In this document: positions 16,648-25,521 of the stretch, piece by piece
Position numbering within the stretch: the stretch's first letter is position 1
Layout of the letters: each line of letters opens with the position of its first letter
Origin: CAIZGX01 sp964511555
GTDB taxonomy: Bacteria; Bacteroidota; Bacteroidia; Flavobacteriales_D; Sanyastnellaceae
Reading direction: 5' to 3'
Length of the DNA stretch: 36,535 bases
NCBI GenBank assembly: GCA_964511555.1
Contig: CAZEFR010000022.1
Coordinates: 1 to 36,535 of the forward strand
The notes under the pieces: generated by a model
Database searches by the model: none
Told to the model about the DNA's origin: nothing
The model's input: only the letters and a program-made list of their open reading frames with translations
Position numbers and translations under genes: made by a program

Positions 16648-17175
16648 CTATTCGTTTATGATGAGGGTGTCTATTGAGCGAAGGATGTCGTTGAATAAAA
16701 TTTTCTCTTCTCTTGTGAAGTTCTCTTGAGAGGTACTGCGAAGGAAGCTCATTGCGCCTAGTTGCTCTTCCTCAGAATAAACGCCTTCTTCAACTTCGAG
16801 AATACTTAGGAGCTCCAACATGCCCTGAAGACCGTTTTTAACTGCCACTTCAACCAACGTGTGTAATTGTCCGGCTGCGGAGAAACCGTTGCTCCATAAA
16901 AACTGAAGAATCTCTACCTGAATGTTCTTGTACTTAAGATCGAAAAGTGCTTGAACCAATTCCTCTTCAGCGTTTTTAACTCGCATGGCTGAAAGCATTT
17001 CGCGTGCCTCTCTCTTAACCGAATCATATTCCGAAGAAGCCAAAGCTTCTAGCAAAGGAGCTATGGCACTGGACTTACCATTTGATTTCAATTGCTCAAT
17101 TGCAGCTAGTGCAATAGACTCGTCTGAAGACATAAGCTGAATGCGCAAATCGGAAGAAGACAATTTTTGGCTCAC
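16648..17175 (-). CDS. HEAT-repeat-like hypothetical protein
   Basis: This is a 175-residue, all-helical acidic protein with no signal peptide or membrane helix. Helix pairs such as DESIALAAIEQLKSNGKSSAIAPLLEALASS and SVKREAREMLSAM have the spacing of HEAT or armadillo repeats. The start is a GTG at 17173-17175, because a stop codon lies just upstream in frame and no ATG is available near the N-terminus. It probably acts as a cytoplasmic binding scaffold, but no partner is evident. Its stop lies one base from hairpin array 1. Confidence 0.7.
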   Translation of the reverse strand: MSQKLSSSDLRIQLMSSDESIALAAIEQLKSNGKSSAIAPLLEALASSEYDSVKREAREMLSAMRVKNAEEELVQALFDLKYKNIQVEILQFLWSNGFSAAGQLHTLVEVAVKNGLQGMLELLSILEVEEGVYSEEEQLGAMSFLRSTSQENFTREEKILFNDILRSIDTLIINE

Positions 17176-17289
17176 TTTTCGTTAGGATTATAATGAGCGG
17201 CGAAAATAGTTCATAAATCGAATAGAATATTTTCATTTCACTCACAGATAAATAAAAAGTATTTGTATAATTGTGTAAAGATTAAAACC

Positions 17290-17634
17290 ATGAAAACTCT
17301 TCGTTCTCTTTTAGTTGTTGCGGCGCTTACAATAGGCACCTCTGTTATGGCACAAAACATTGTTTCTACCAATGAAGTTAACCTAACGCTTTCAACAAGC
17401 ACGACTCGTGAGCAATTGTTTCAATTGCGAAATGAAATGATTGCACAAGGTTTAGATTTTCAATACACACCTCAGTTCGATGCGAACAGAACATTAATTG
17501 GAATTTCATACAGTGTGCGCACAACTACTGGCGGATTGGTTGTTTGTCAGTCGAACAACAACGTGAACCTTACAGCAACTGCTGCTCACATTCACTTGGT
17601 AAAGCAAAATGGAATTTTCGTAGAACAGAAATAA
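17290..17634 (+). CDS. Small secreted hypothetical protein
   Basis: This is a 114-residue protein with a clear signal peptide, MKTLRSLLVVAALTIGTSVMA, cut before Q. The mature part is about 93 residues and contains STTREQLFQLRNEMIAQGLDFQY and LIGISYSVRTTTGG. This looks like a compact alpha-beta fold, but I do not recognise the family. No sorting domain, lipobox or cysteine pair is seen (one Cys only). I chose the ATG at 17290 over an upstream TTG, which would put charged residues before the signal peptide. It ends at a strong bidirectional terminator. Confidence 0.75.
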   Translation: MKTLRSLLVVAALTIGTSVMAQNIVSTNEVNLTLSTSTTREQLFQLRNEMIAQGLDFQYTPQFDANRTLIGISYSVRTTTGGLVVCQSNNNVNLTATAAHIHLVKQNGIFVEQK

Positions 17635-17652
17635 GAATATTTCAACGCATAG

Positions 17653-17681
17653 AAAAAGCCGCTTCAATGAAGCGGCTTTTT
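17653..17681. terminator. Strong bidirectional intrinsic terminator
   Basis: A 13-base-pair perfect stem has arms at 17653-17665 (beginning AAAAAGCCGC) and 17669-17681 and loop AAT. It carries A and T runs at the two outer ends, so it can end transcripts from both strands. It lies between the converging small secreted protein gene and the BtuG-like gene. Confidence 0.92.
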
Positions 17682-17701
17682 TAATGCTCTGAATTTTATT
17701 G

Positions 17702-18745
17702 CTAATTAAACTCTACTTTCCAAGCGGCAATTCCAGCAGTTAATTCCTTCACATAAGTTCCTGTTGAACTGTATACTTTCACTGTTGAAGGTGATGCATA
17801 ATTTGTTTCACCGCACACCCACACTTCCTGTGTCGCCGGATTTACAGAAACACCCTGTGACGCTTGAATCAAAAAATCTGTGATAACCGACGTTTGCATA
17901 TTGAACGACAACAACGTAGTGTTCGAAATATAAATCTTTTGATTGACTTCATCTTTCGCCATATGGAGAGGGTGATCTCCTAAAATCCCAATGTCAAAAG
18001 TCGACACTGAATTGTCAGCTGAATTAATCTGCGCTAATGCTGCAGGTGTATGACCAATTATCTGCGTCCAGTTCTCGTCGTACTGTGTCTCGCCGCTACA
18101 CAATACCCATAGCATTCCATTAGAATCAGCCTGTATTTCCACAGGTCTATCTCCAACTTGAACAGTAGTTAGTACTGATTGAGATGGAATATCTATTACT
18201 GAAACTCTGTTATCAATGTCCCAACCCCCACTGTTACACACATACAGTCTGTCGCCAAATACACACATACCTTCAGGTCCTAGTCCAACCGCCGTTGATG
18301 ACGCGATGGTGTTGGTTGAAAGATCAATCCACTTCACACTTCCATCTAGCGAACCATCGGTCACTGCAGCCATTCCATTTCCCACATACTGAAATGACCG
18401 TGGGTATGCAAATCCTGTAATTTCCGCTTCTACTTTAAACGTTGTTGCATTCATTACGATAACTTTCGCGGTCGAATTCGACACCGCGTAGAACTTACCA
18501 TTAACAACATCAAAATCGGAAATAACATCACCTAGGGCAATCCCATTGGCATCGGCGAAGGGGTTTGAAACCAAAACACTGTTCAACGTCCATGTGACAC
18601 TTCCATTTAGATTACCAAAGGAACCCTCATTAACAATGTATGCGCCACTCGAATAATCAGCCACTTCCGGTTCATCGGTCTTGCATTTATCGCAAGAGAC
18701 CATAATGAGTGACAGAAATACTACAGATAATAATTTGAAATTCAT
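17702..18745 (-). CDS. BtuG-like seven-bladed beta-propeller surface lipoprotein
   Basis: This is a 347-residue protein with a lipoprotein signal peptide, LLSVVFLSLIMVSC, where the lipidated residue is Cys18. The rest is YncE-like propeller: repeated blades such as GKFYAVSNSTAKVIVMN, DRLYVCNSGGWDIDNRVSVIDI and QKIYISNTTLLSFN. Bacteroidota lipoproteins of this build (DUF5074-like, including BtuG) bind vitamin B12 at the cell surface and hand it to the BtuB receptor. Here the gene lies 12 bases after a BtuB-like gene under a cobalamin riboswitch, which strongly supports that role. I leave the symbol empty because propeller sequence alone does not identify the ligand. Confidence 0.83.
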   Translation of the reverse strand: MNFKLLSVVFLSLIMVSCDKCKTDEPEVADYSSGAYIVNEGSFGNLNGSVTWTLNSVLVSNPFADANGIALGDVISDFDVVNGKFYAVSNSTAKVIVMNATTFKVEAEITGFAYPRSFQYVGNGMAAVTDGSLDGSVKWIDLSTNTIASSTAVGLGPEGMCVFGDRLYVCNSGGWDIDNRVSVIDIPSQSVLTTVQVGDRPVEIQADSNGMLWVLCSGETQYDENWTQIIGHTPAALAQINSADNSVSTFDIGILGDHPLHMAKDEVNQKIYISNTTLLSFNMQTSVITDFLIQASQGVSVNPATQEVWVCGETNYASPSTVKVYSSTGTYVKELTAGIAAWKVEFN

Positions 18746-18757
18746 GTTATACTTTTT

Positions 18758-20659
18758 TTAGTGAATGAAAAATTTAAGACTAAGTGAATAGACTCTTCCA
18801 GGCATTGCGTAACCGCGTATCCAATGATAAGAGACGTTTGTAATATTTTGAATTTCAAACTGAGTCGAAATCCTATTTCCTTTAATCAACCAATCTCTAT
18901 TCAAACAAGCATTGAGTAGATTGAAAAAGGGCAAAGCGTAAAAATCTGTATTGCCCTCATCGGTATATCGTTTCGAAACAAATGAATTCGAAACCATGAA
19001 TGACCAACTGTTGTGCGTGTATTGGGCATTCGCCGAAGCGCGAACCCAAGGGGTATATACAATATTAAAAACTCCCGGACTACCAATGTTCGAGGCTGTT
19101 GTTTTGGTGAATTCTGTTCGAACAGAAAAAAGCAAATTGTCGTTGGCTACAGGCAGCCTCAAGGTTGAGACTGCTTCAATCTGTTTCATTGAAACAGATT
19201 TGAAATTGCTTGCCACCCAAATATCCTCTGGCAGGGGTAACCACTGAATCCAATTTTCAACGTTTCCTGCTTTTGCGTTTATTTGGAATTGAATCGATTT
19301 TCTCGTGTCGAAGTCAACCTTGTTGTCCCATTTAAACTGAACCCATTTCGCCTTTTCAGAGAGCAGTTCAAGATTTCCGCCTTGTATCCAATACAAATCA
19401 TTTGCGGACGGCATGCGAGATTTCACACTTCCAGAAAATGAAAATTGAGAACGGACTTTGTTCAATTTAAATGGAAGTTCCAACCCAACTTCCCCACTCA
19501 CAATTGGACTGCGGTCTGAGCGCCATTCCGGCTTAATCCAAGATACCAACTTGAATTTACCTTTCGCTAAATCTTGGATATAGGACGCCCAAAGAGAACC
19601 TGCTTTCCAATTAACTTCTTGACTCCAATCTCGATATTGCAAAGACGTGAATCCAATAGTTGGATTTAACTGAAACAAGGCTCTACGCATTTGCAAGGAT
19701 CCGTTTACAAATGCATTGACTTGATTTGTTTGAATTTGACTTGAAACCACATTACTGGAATATTCTTGATTCGAAAGAATGATTGAAACCCCTTGCTTCG
19801 ATTGGAAATGCGAGAAAGAAAAAACATTCTTTCGCTTTCCTTCACAATAGAATGACGTTTGAAAAAGATCGTCACGTTGATTTGCATTCAAGTTACCCAC
19901 TCCACCCATAACAGAAGGTAACAAGGCGTACCGATTAACTGCCATGGTGTTGAAATAATGGGTTCTCTTCCTACCAGCATAGACTAGATTACTCTGAACG
20001 CCTTGCGAAATATTGTTGTTATTGGTCTGAAGAACAACAGGAGCTTCCCATTGCTGAACATCTCTGTAAGAGAATTTATTTTCATTGCGAGATTGAAATG
20101 CACGGATGTTCCAATTCCATTGATCACGTTTCCTTGAAACCGACATTCCATAAAAGATATTCTGTAAGGAAGTCACCGTGCTTTCGAAAGAGACTTCATT
20201 TTTCGTAGCCGTGCTCGACTCCAAACGAAGCGTTGCGGCTATACCTACGTTACGTTGAAAGCCGCTGAAATTACGCTCTCCGAGCGAGGCCGATTGAATG
20301 AAAAAGGAAGGAATAAGAGACAGATCAGCCATGCCCAGTGTTGGAGAATTCAAGACCGCCCCGTTTAATTCAACAGTTACATAGTTCGAACTCATTCCTC
20401 CTAGACGGAAGGATGCAATGGATCCAGGTGCTCCATAAGTGTTCACCATTCCTATACCCGAACGCTGCAAAGTTGCAGCAATATCCAAGGATGAAGAACG
20501 AAGTAGAAGCGTAGAATCTACTGCGTGCAGTTCATCTGCTTTCAAGCTGCGCTCGGAGATAATCTCCAAAGGCATGATGGAAACATGCGGCAGTGAGTCT
20601 TGCGCAAGCAAAACAAAAGGCACGAACAACAATAAGACAGCACAAAGTTTTTTATTCAT
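18758..20659 (-). CDS. btuB: TonB-dependent outer-membrane receptor for cobalamin (BtuB-like)
   Basis: This is a 633-residue protein with signal peptide MNKKLCAVLLLFVPFVLLA, cut before Q. The plug domain (residues about 30-150) includes LQRSGIGMVNTYGAPGSIASFRLGGMSSNYVTVELNGAVLN, of the TonB-receptor type. The rest is beta-barrel strands, ending in an aromatic residue pattern (YSLSLKFFIH). The size and the lack of an N-terminal carboxypeptidase-like domain fit BtuB rather than SusC. A cobalamin riboswitch precedes it on the same strand and a BtuG-like lipoprotein follows. It is expected to import B12 or related corrinoids across the outer membrane. No inner-membrane BtuCDF genes are present in the window. 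Confidence 0.9.
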   Translation of the reverse strand: MNKKLCAVLLLFVPFVLLAQDSLPHVSIMPLEIISERSLKADELHAVDSTLLLRSSSLDIAATLQRSGIGMVNTYGAPGSIASFRLGGMSSNYVTVELNGAVLNSPTLGMADLSLIPSFFIQSASLGERNFSGFQRNVGIAATLRLESSTATKNEVSFESTVTSLQNIFYGMSVSRKRDQWNWNIRAFQSRNENKFSYRDVQQWEAPVVLQTNNNNISQGVQSNLVYAGRKRTHYFNTMAVNRYALLPSVMGGVGNLNANQRDDLFQTSFYCEGKRKNVFSFSHFQSKQGVSIILSNQEYSSNVVSSQIQTNQVNAFVNGSLQMRRALFQLNPTIGFTSLQYRDWSQEVNWKAGSLWASYIQDLAKGKFKLVSWIKPEWRSDRSPIVSGEVGLELPFKLNKVRSQFSFSGSVKSRMPSANDLYWIQGGNLELLSEKAKWVQFKWDNKVDFDTRKSIQFQINAKAGNVENWIQWLPLPEDIWVASNFKSVSMKQIEAVSTLRLPVANDNLLFSVRTEFTKTTASNIGSPGVFNIVYTPWVRASANAQYTHNSWSFMVSNSFVSKRYTDEGNTDFYALPFFNLLNACLNRDWLIKGNRISTQFEIQNITNVSYHWIRGYAMPGRVYSLSLKFFIH

Positions 20660-20669
20660 AGTCCTGTTC

Positions 20670-20695
20670 TCGCTTGGCCCCGAGCGATGATGGGG
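20670..20695 (-). promoter_or_regulatory. Candidate expression-platform hairpin of the B12 riboswitch
   Basis: Just before the btuB start, arms TCGCT (20670-20674) and AGCGA (20683-20687) pair around an eight-base loop that holds CCCC (20678-20681). That CCCC could instead pair with GGGG at 20692-20695. The two pairings are mutually exclusive, as expected of a switch that controls access to the start region. The assignment is tentative. Confidence 0.35.
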
Positions 20696-20702
20696 TTAAA
20701 AC

Positions 20703-20868
20703 ACTTGGCAGGTCTTCTGACTTATCTCTCGGTTGCGCGCCTTCCCGTTTTCACAGTGGCTTTGAGTGGCAATCGTTTTCATTCTTTCGAATGAGAGCTT
20801 TACAGCTGCGGGCACAGTTCGCGATTTTCACGCGATTCCCTTTTCACAATGAACTTCTTCATTGACCA
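20703..20868 (-). promoter_or_regulatory. Cobalamin (B12) riboswitch
   Basis: Read on the minus strand, the leader shows conserved cobalamin-aptamer blocks in the right order: a GGGAATCGCGTGAAAA block, CTGTGCCCGCAGCTGTAA, GCCACTG (20755-20761), GGGAAGGC, and finally the B12 box AAGTCAGAAGACCTGCCA at 20706-20723. It lies about 45 bases before the btuB start, so ligand binding should shut off the receptor and the BtuG-like gene. The boundaries are approximate. Confidence 0.95.
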
Positions 20869-20877
20869 AATGCAATG

Positions 20878-20885
20878 CAAATGTA
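20878..20885 (-). promoter_or_regulatory. Candidate -7 promoter element of the btuB operon
   Basis: On the minus strand TACATTTG matches the Bacteroidota -7 consensus TAnnTTTG exactly. It lies directly upstream of the riboswitch, so the transcript would begin about at the first aptamer base. A clear -33 element was not found. Confidence 0.5.
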
Positions 20886-20917
20886 GTACATCTTTGCTTC
20901 TGTCCTATTTTTGAAAT

Positions 20918-21394
20918 ATGATTCGATTCATTTGCACGCTTTCGTTCTGTTTCCTTTCTCTATTCTCATGGGCACAACCCATGCAAAGAGATTCGGTTGA
21001 CATTAGCATGCTGTCTGTACAAGATCAGGCGCGCATTAAATCAATTGAGTCGAAACTAAATCTTTCTGAACAGCAACAACTTTTGATACCCTCTATTTTC
21101 GTTCATTACCACGGACTTATTGAAGAGCAAAAAAAAATCATGAGCATCGTTGCGGAACAACCTTCTGTGAATTCTGTGAATGAAGAAGAGCGCTTGAAAG
21201 ATTTGAACATGCGCTCTGAATTTGTAAAAAAACTTCGCGAAGAACGTGACTTGAATATTGAACTCGCGTTCACTCCTGAACAAAAAGAAATTTATCTCAC
21301 TCAAATAAAAATAGCGAAACCGCAAGTGCTTCACTTCGGCGTTCATGACCGAATGAATTGTCCAGTCTGCGTTTCACCCTCTACTGCACCATGA
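20918..21394 (+). CDS. Secreted helical hypothetical protein with a C-terminal CxxC
   Basis: This is a 158-residue protein with signal peptide MIRFICTLSFCFLSLFSWA, cut before Q. The mature part is helical and charged, with two LTxxQ-like phrases: LNLSEQQQLLI near residue 50 and AFTPEQKEIYL near residue 122. This recalls the Spy/CpxP-like periplasmic helical fold. The tail has NCPVCVSPS, a CxxC pair that could bind metal or form a disulfide. Its stop overlaps the start of the GH92 gene as ATGA, so the two are probably translated together. I do not recognise a named family. Confidence 0.78.
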   Translation: MIRFICTLSFCFLSLFSWAQPMQRDSVDISMLSVQDQARIKSIESKLNLSEQQQLLIPSIFVHYHGLIEEQKKIMSIVAEQPSVNSVNEEERLKDLNMRSEFVKKLREERDLNIELAFTPEQKEIYLTQIKIAKPQVLHFGVHDRMNCPVCVSPSTAP

Positions 21395-24318
21395 AAAAAA
21401 TACATTTCTACCTGTCAGCATTTTTTCTTTCAAGCCTAATGCTTGGATCATGCGTCATAGCGCGCATCCCGCCAAATGAAGATTATGGAACACATGACGT
21501 CGCACCATTCGTGGCTAACCCGACAAGTCATTCAGTAAAGGTTCAGAATGTTGCCGTAAATGATGGGGTAAGTAAAAAATTCAATGTAAATGTGTTCACT
21601 GGAACGGGCGGACATGGACATACGTTCCCAGGAGCAACTGCTCCCTTTGGAATGGTGCAATTGAGCCCCGATACACGTCTCGACGGTTGGGACGGTTGCG
21701 GTGGTTACCATTACAGCGACAACATTATTTACGGATTTACACACACGCATTTGCAAGGAACGGGAGTTTCCGATTACGGCGATATCTTGTTCATGCCAAC
21801 GAATGGACACACCAAAGAAAAACCACTTTGGCGCGATGCTATTGCCTCTCGATTTGCACACAACATGGAAGTTGGAAGTCCAGGTTTTTATGGTGTTCGA
21901 TTAAGCGACTATGGCATTGATGCGCGCATGACAGCCTCTACCCATGCAGGAATGCATGAATACAAACTGCAACCAGGAGATTCGTGTTTGTTATTTTTAG
22001 ATTTCATGCATCGCGATAAGTTATTGTATTACGACTTGCATTTTTACGGAGATACTGCGATTAGCGGATACCGTGTTTCTGAGGCTTGGGCAACAGAACA
22101 ACACACTTATTTCTATGCGGTGTTCTCTCAACCTTTCGTTGCGAACGATCAACTGATGCAGCGCAGCAAGTCGGTGAATGAGATGGGGGAAACAAAAATT
22201 GAATATGAAATGATTCAAGCGTTTCAGTTTCTTTTCCTTCCAACCGAAAAAAATGTATTGACCATTCGTGTGGGTATTTCTGGTGTTGATGAAGAAGGAG
22301 CGAAGAAGAATTTGTATGCTGAAATGCCGAAAAACGATTTCAATTACAACAAACAAAAAGTAGAAGAAGAGTGGCAGAAAGTTTTTGAAAAAGCACCTGC
22401 TCCATTGCTATTTCCAACCGGACAAGGACTTGAGAATTACCGCACTTCTTTGTACCACTGTTACACCGTTCCGAATGTTTGGAGCGATGTAGATGGAAGG
22501 TACAGAGGCATGGACAACAAGATTCACAAAGCTGAAGGGTATACGCGCTACACGGTTTTTTCTCTTTGGGATACCTTCCGCGCTTACCATCCTATGATGT
22601 GCAAACTCGAACCTGAACGCACAAAAGATTGGATGAAGACCTTCCTTGAAATGTATAAAGAGCGCGGCGAATTACCTGTGTGGGAATTGGCGGGAAATGA
22701 AACGTATTGCATGATCGGATATCACAGCGTACCGGTAGTTGCTGAAGCCTACCAACAAGGCATTCGTTTCAAAAACCGTGAAGACGAATTGAAAATGTTG
22801 GAAGCCATGATTGCGACAAGCAATGGTCCGCAAGATGAAAAGAAAGCCTATGTGAAATACGGCTATGTTCCTGGCGACGAGTTCAGCGAAAGCGTGAGTA
22901 AAACCTTGGAATTTGCTTACGATGATTTTTGTATTTCTCGCTATGCTGAAATGATAGGCGATAAATCGGTTGCGCAACAATATGCCATTCGTTCTCAGAA
23001 CTGGAAGAACGTTTTCGATCCGGAAACGAAATTTATGCGTGCTCGTGTGAATGGCGGATTCGCAACACCTTTCGATCCCTTTCAAGTGAACTTCCATTAC
23101 ACTGAAGCAAACGCTTGGCAGTATCGTTTCTTTGCTCCACACGCTATTCCCGAGTTGATGGAATTGATGGGTGGAAAGAAGGAATTCGAAGCGGAGTTAG
23201 ATAAACTCTTCAACGCTCCAACACAAACAACCGGAAGAGAGCAAGCAGATATTACAGGACTCATTGGACAATACGCGCACGGCAACGAACCGAGTCATCA
23301 CATGGCTTATTTGTATGCTTATGTAAACAGAGATAAAGTTCACATGTACCGCGATAGCATTATGAAGACGCTTTACTCTCCTACTCCAGATGGCCTTTGC
23401 GGAAACGAAGACTGCGGACAAATGTCGGCGTGGTATGTTGTTAGTGCTTGGAATACCTATCCGATATGTCCGGGTGAATACAACGGCTGGTGGCAAGATT
23501 ACGATCCAATGCCGGAGTTTAACACGCAAGGGCAAGGCTACGCAAGTCCATTTCCAATTAATTACAATCTACGAAACATTGTCCCTGCGCCTATCATCTC
23601 CGCGCCCAATCGCGCCTTCGTGGGCGAGCAAATGATTTCCATTTCATGTTTGAATAAGAATGCGAAACTTCAAGTCATGATTATGGAAGAGGGAAATGCT
23701 AAGGCGAAAGAATTCACCTACACCGTTCCATTCAAGGTAACCAAAACCTGCACGGTGAAAGTAAAAGGAATTGCGAGCAACGGCGACGAAATTGACAGCC
23801 CTTGGATTGAAGCAACGTTCTATAAGCGCTCAGGAAATTTAGTGATGAAGGAAGTGGGCAACTACGACGCGCAATACACTGCTGGTGGGAATGATGCGCT
23901 TATCGACGGCATTCGTGGTAAGCTCGATTTCAGAACGGGTGTGTGGCAGGGATACAATGGTAAAATGGAGTGTGTGATTGAATTGAAAAATCCGACCAAC
24001 ATTAAAAAGATTTCGTTGTCTGCTTATCAAGATATTCGTCCGTGGATCTGGTTCCCTTCTAACGTGAAATTCTTTGTGAGCAAAGATGGAAAGTCATACG
24101 ACGAAGTTTATTCGCAAGATTACACCTCGCAGCAACGCGTTGAAGGTCCGCAAGTGCATGAATACACTGCCACCTTCGACAAGAATTACAAAGGCGATGT
24201 GAGTGCCGTGAAATATGTGAAGTGCGTTGCTCTTCCAGCGTTCGATAAAATTCCTGAATGGCATTTGGGTGTTGGTGGGAAGCCGTGGATTTTCTTGGAC
24301 GAAATCATTATTGAATAA
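21391..24318 (+). CDS. GH92 family alpha-mannosidase-like lipoprotein
   Basis: This is a protein of about 975 residues. A lipobox LMLGSC places the lipidated Cys at residue 21. The N-terminal beta domain carries FTGTGGHGHTFPGATAPFGM and GYHYSDNIIYGFTHTHLQGTG. The (alpha/alpha)6 catalytic domain has RYTVFSLWDTFRAYHPM. The two GH92 hallmark segments are GNEPSHHMAYLYAY, with the expected acid Glu633, and GLCGNEDCGQMSAWYV, with Glu673/Asp674 where the base is expected. The last 130 residues look like a discoidin-type carbohydrate-binding domain. GH92 enzymes are calcium-dependent exo-mannosidases acting on N-glycan or fungal mannans. The start at 21391 overlaps the upstream stop. Subtype (1,2-, 1,3- or 1,6-linkage) is not decided. 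Confidence 0.94.
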   Translation: MKKIHFYLSAFFLSSLMLGSCVIARIPPNEDYGTHDVAPFVANPTSHSVKVQNVAVNDGVSKKFNVNVFTGTGGHGHTFPGATAPFGMVQLSPDTRLDGWDGCGGYHYSDNIIYGFTHTHLQGTGVSDYGDILFMPTNGHTKEKPLWRDAIASRFAHNMEVGSPGFYGVRLSDYGIDARMTASTHAGMHEYKLQPGDSCLLFLDFMHRDKLLYYDLHFYGDTAISGYRVSEAWATEQHTYFYAVFSQPFVANDQLMQRSKSVNEMGETKIEYEMIQAFQFLFLPTEKNVLTIRVGISGVDEEGAKKNLYAEMPKNDFNYNKQKVEEEWQKVFEKAPAPLLFPTGQGLENYRTSLYHCYTVPNVWSDVDGRYRGMDNKIHKAEGYTRYTVFSLWDTFRAYHPMMCKLEPERTKDWMKTFLEMYKERGELPVWELAGNETYCMIGYHSVPVVAEAYQQGIRFKNREDELKMLEAMIATSNGPQDEKKAYVKYGYVPGDEFSESVSKTLEFAYDDFCISRYAEMIGDKSVAQQYAIRSQNWKNVFDPETKFMRARVNGGFATPFDPFQVNFHYTEANAWQYRFFAPHAIPELMELMGGKKEFEAELDKLFNAPTQTTGREQADITGLIGQYAHGNEPSHHMAYLYAYVNRDKVHMYRDSIMKTLYSPTPDGLCGNEDCGQMSAWYVVSAWNTYPICPGEYNGWWQDYDPMPEFNTQGQGYASPFPINYNLRNIVPAPIISAPNRAFVGEQMISISCLNKNAKLQVMIMEEGNAKAKEFTYTVPFKVTKTCTVKVKGIASNGDEIDSPWIEATFYKRSGNLVMKEVGNYDAQYTAGGNDALIDGIRGKLDFRTGVWQGYNGKMECVIELKNPTNIKKISLSAYQDIRPWIWFPSNVKFFVSKDGKSYDEVYSQDYTSQQRVEGPQVHEYTATFDKNYKGDVSAVKYVKCVALPAFDKIPEWHLGVGGKPWIFLDEIIIE

Positions 24319-24324
24319 TATCCA

Positions 24325-25521
24325 ATGAGCGAGTCGAATATTTTTTTTGAGAAGGGGTTAGCGCAGACGACGCCGTTTCCGTTGGGAATTGAGGTGGAGC
24401 GTGCAGAGGGGTTGTATGTGTACAAGAAAGATGGTTCGCGGATTATGGATTTTGTGAGTGGTGTTGGGGTGAGTAATCTGGGACATGGAAATGCGCGCAT
24501 CCGCGCGGCCATTCATGCGCAGGTAGATAAGCACTTGCACACGATGGTGTATGGTGAATTTATTCAGGAAGCGCAAGACAATGCTGCCACAAGTTTGTTG
24601 AAATTACTTCCTTCCGAATTGAACTGCTGCTACTTCGTGAACAGCGGAACGGAAGCAAATGAAGCGGCCATTAAGTTGGTGAAGCGCGTTACCGGAAGAA
24701 AAGAAATTGTTTCTTTCGTGGGGTCTTATCACGGAAGTACGACGGGCTCAATGGCCATTAGTGCGAATGAAGTGAAAAAGCAAAACTTCCGTCCGCTTAT
24801 GCCGGGTGTACACTTCATTCGATTGAACAACTGGGAAGATCTCGATTTCATTACAGAGAAAACTGCTGGTGTTATTCTTGAAACCATTCAAGGAGACGCA
24901 GGTGTGCGTATTCCGAATGAACTGTATTTGCATGCGTTGAAGAAGAAATGCGAAGAAGTGGGTGCGCTGCTCGTGTTCGATGAAATTCAATGCGGCATGG
25001 GGCGCACCGGAAAAGTGTTCGCGTTCGAACACTTCGGCGTAGTTCCTCACGCCATAACGCTCGGAAAAGCGCTGGGCGGAGGAATGCCCATCGGTTGCTT
25101 AGTTTCCTCGCGAGAGAACATGCGCGAGCTTTCACACAATCCGTTTCTCGGACACATAAGCACCTTTGCTGGACACCCCGTTGCTTGCGCAGCAGCGCAT
25201 GCATTCCTTGAGCAAATTCACAACGAAGAATTGTTGAATCACGCCGAGCAAATCGGACAATTCATTGAAGAAAAATTAAGCGCTCATCCAAACGTAATCG
25301 AAATTCGAAGAAAAGGTTTGTTTTTCGCCATTGACATGGAGAGTGCTGAAATGGTTCAGCAAGTGGTGGAAGAAAATTTAAGAAACGGACTCTTGAGTTT
25401 TTGGTTCTTGTCTTGTCCTTGGAGTTTCCGCATTGCCCCGCCGTTGACGATTACCATGGAGGAAGCACAACAAGGTGTTGCCATTATTTTAAAGTCCATG
25501 GATGACACAACTTTGTTGTGA
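24325..25521 (+). CDS. Class III PLP-dependent aminotransferase
   Basis: This is a 398-residue cytoplasmic enzyme of the ornithine/acetylornithine/GABA aminotransferase class. Hallmarks are NSGTEANEAAIKLVKRVTGR (residues about 106-125), the Asp219 phosphate-side motif LLVFDEIQCGMGRTG, and the PLP lysine Lys248 in ITLGKALGGGMPIG. It begins six bases after the GH92 stop. The exact substrate is open, as acetylornithine, ornithine and other omega-amino acids all fit. Its last six residues (DDTTLL) and the stop codon are encoded by the first unit of hairpin array 2, so its C-terminus may have been changed when the array arose. Confidence 0.88.
   Translation: MSESNIFFEKGLAQTTPFPLGIEVERAEGLYVYKKDGSRIMDFVSGVGVSNLGHGNARIRAAIHAQVDKHLHTMVYGEFIQEAQDNAATSLLKLLPSELNCCYFVNSGTEANEAAIKLVKRVTGRKEIVSFVGSYHGSTTGSMAISANEVKKQNFRPLMPGVHFIRLNNWEDLDFITEKTAGVILETIQGDAGVRIPNELYLHALKKKCEEVGALLVFDEIQCGMGRTGKVFAFEHFGVVPHAITLGKALGGGMPIGCLVSSRENMRELSHNPFLGHISTFAGHPVACAAAHAFLEQIHNEELLNHAEQIGQFIEEKLSAHPNVIEIRRKGLFFAIDMESAEMVQQVVEENLRNGLLSFWFLSCPWSFRIAPPLTITMEEAQQGVAIILKSMDDTTLL

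Noticed and set aside
22672..23142. A 156-residue frame antisense to the GH92 gene
   Set aside because: It has no start context or recognisable domain, and the GH92 frame clearly explains the sequence.
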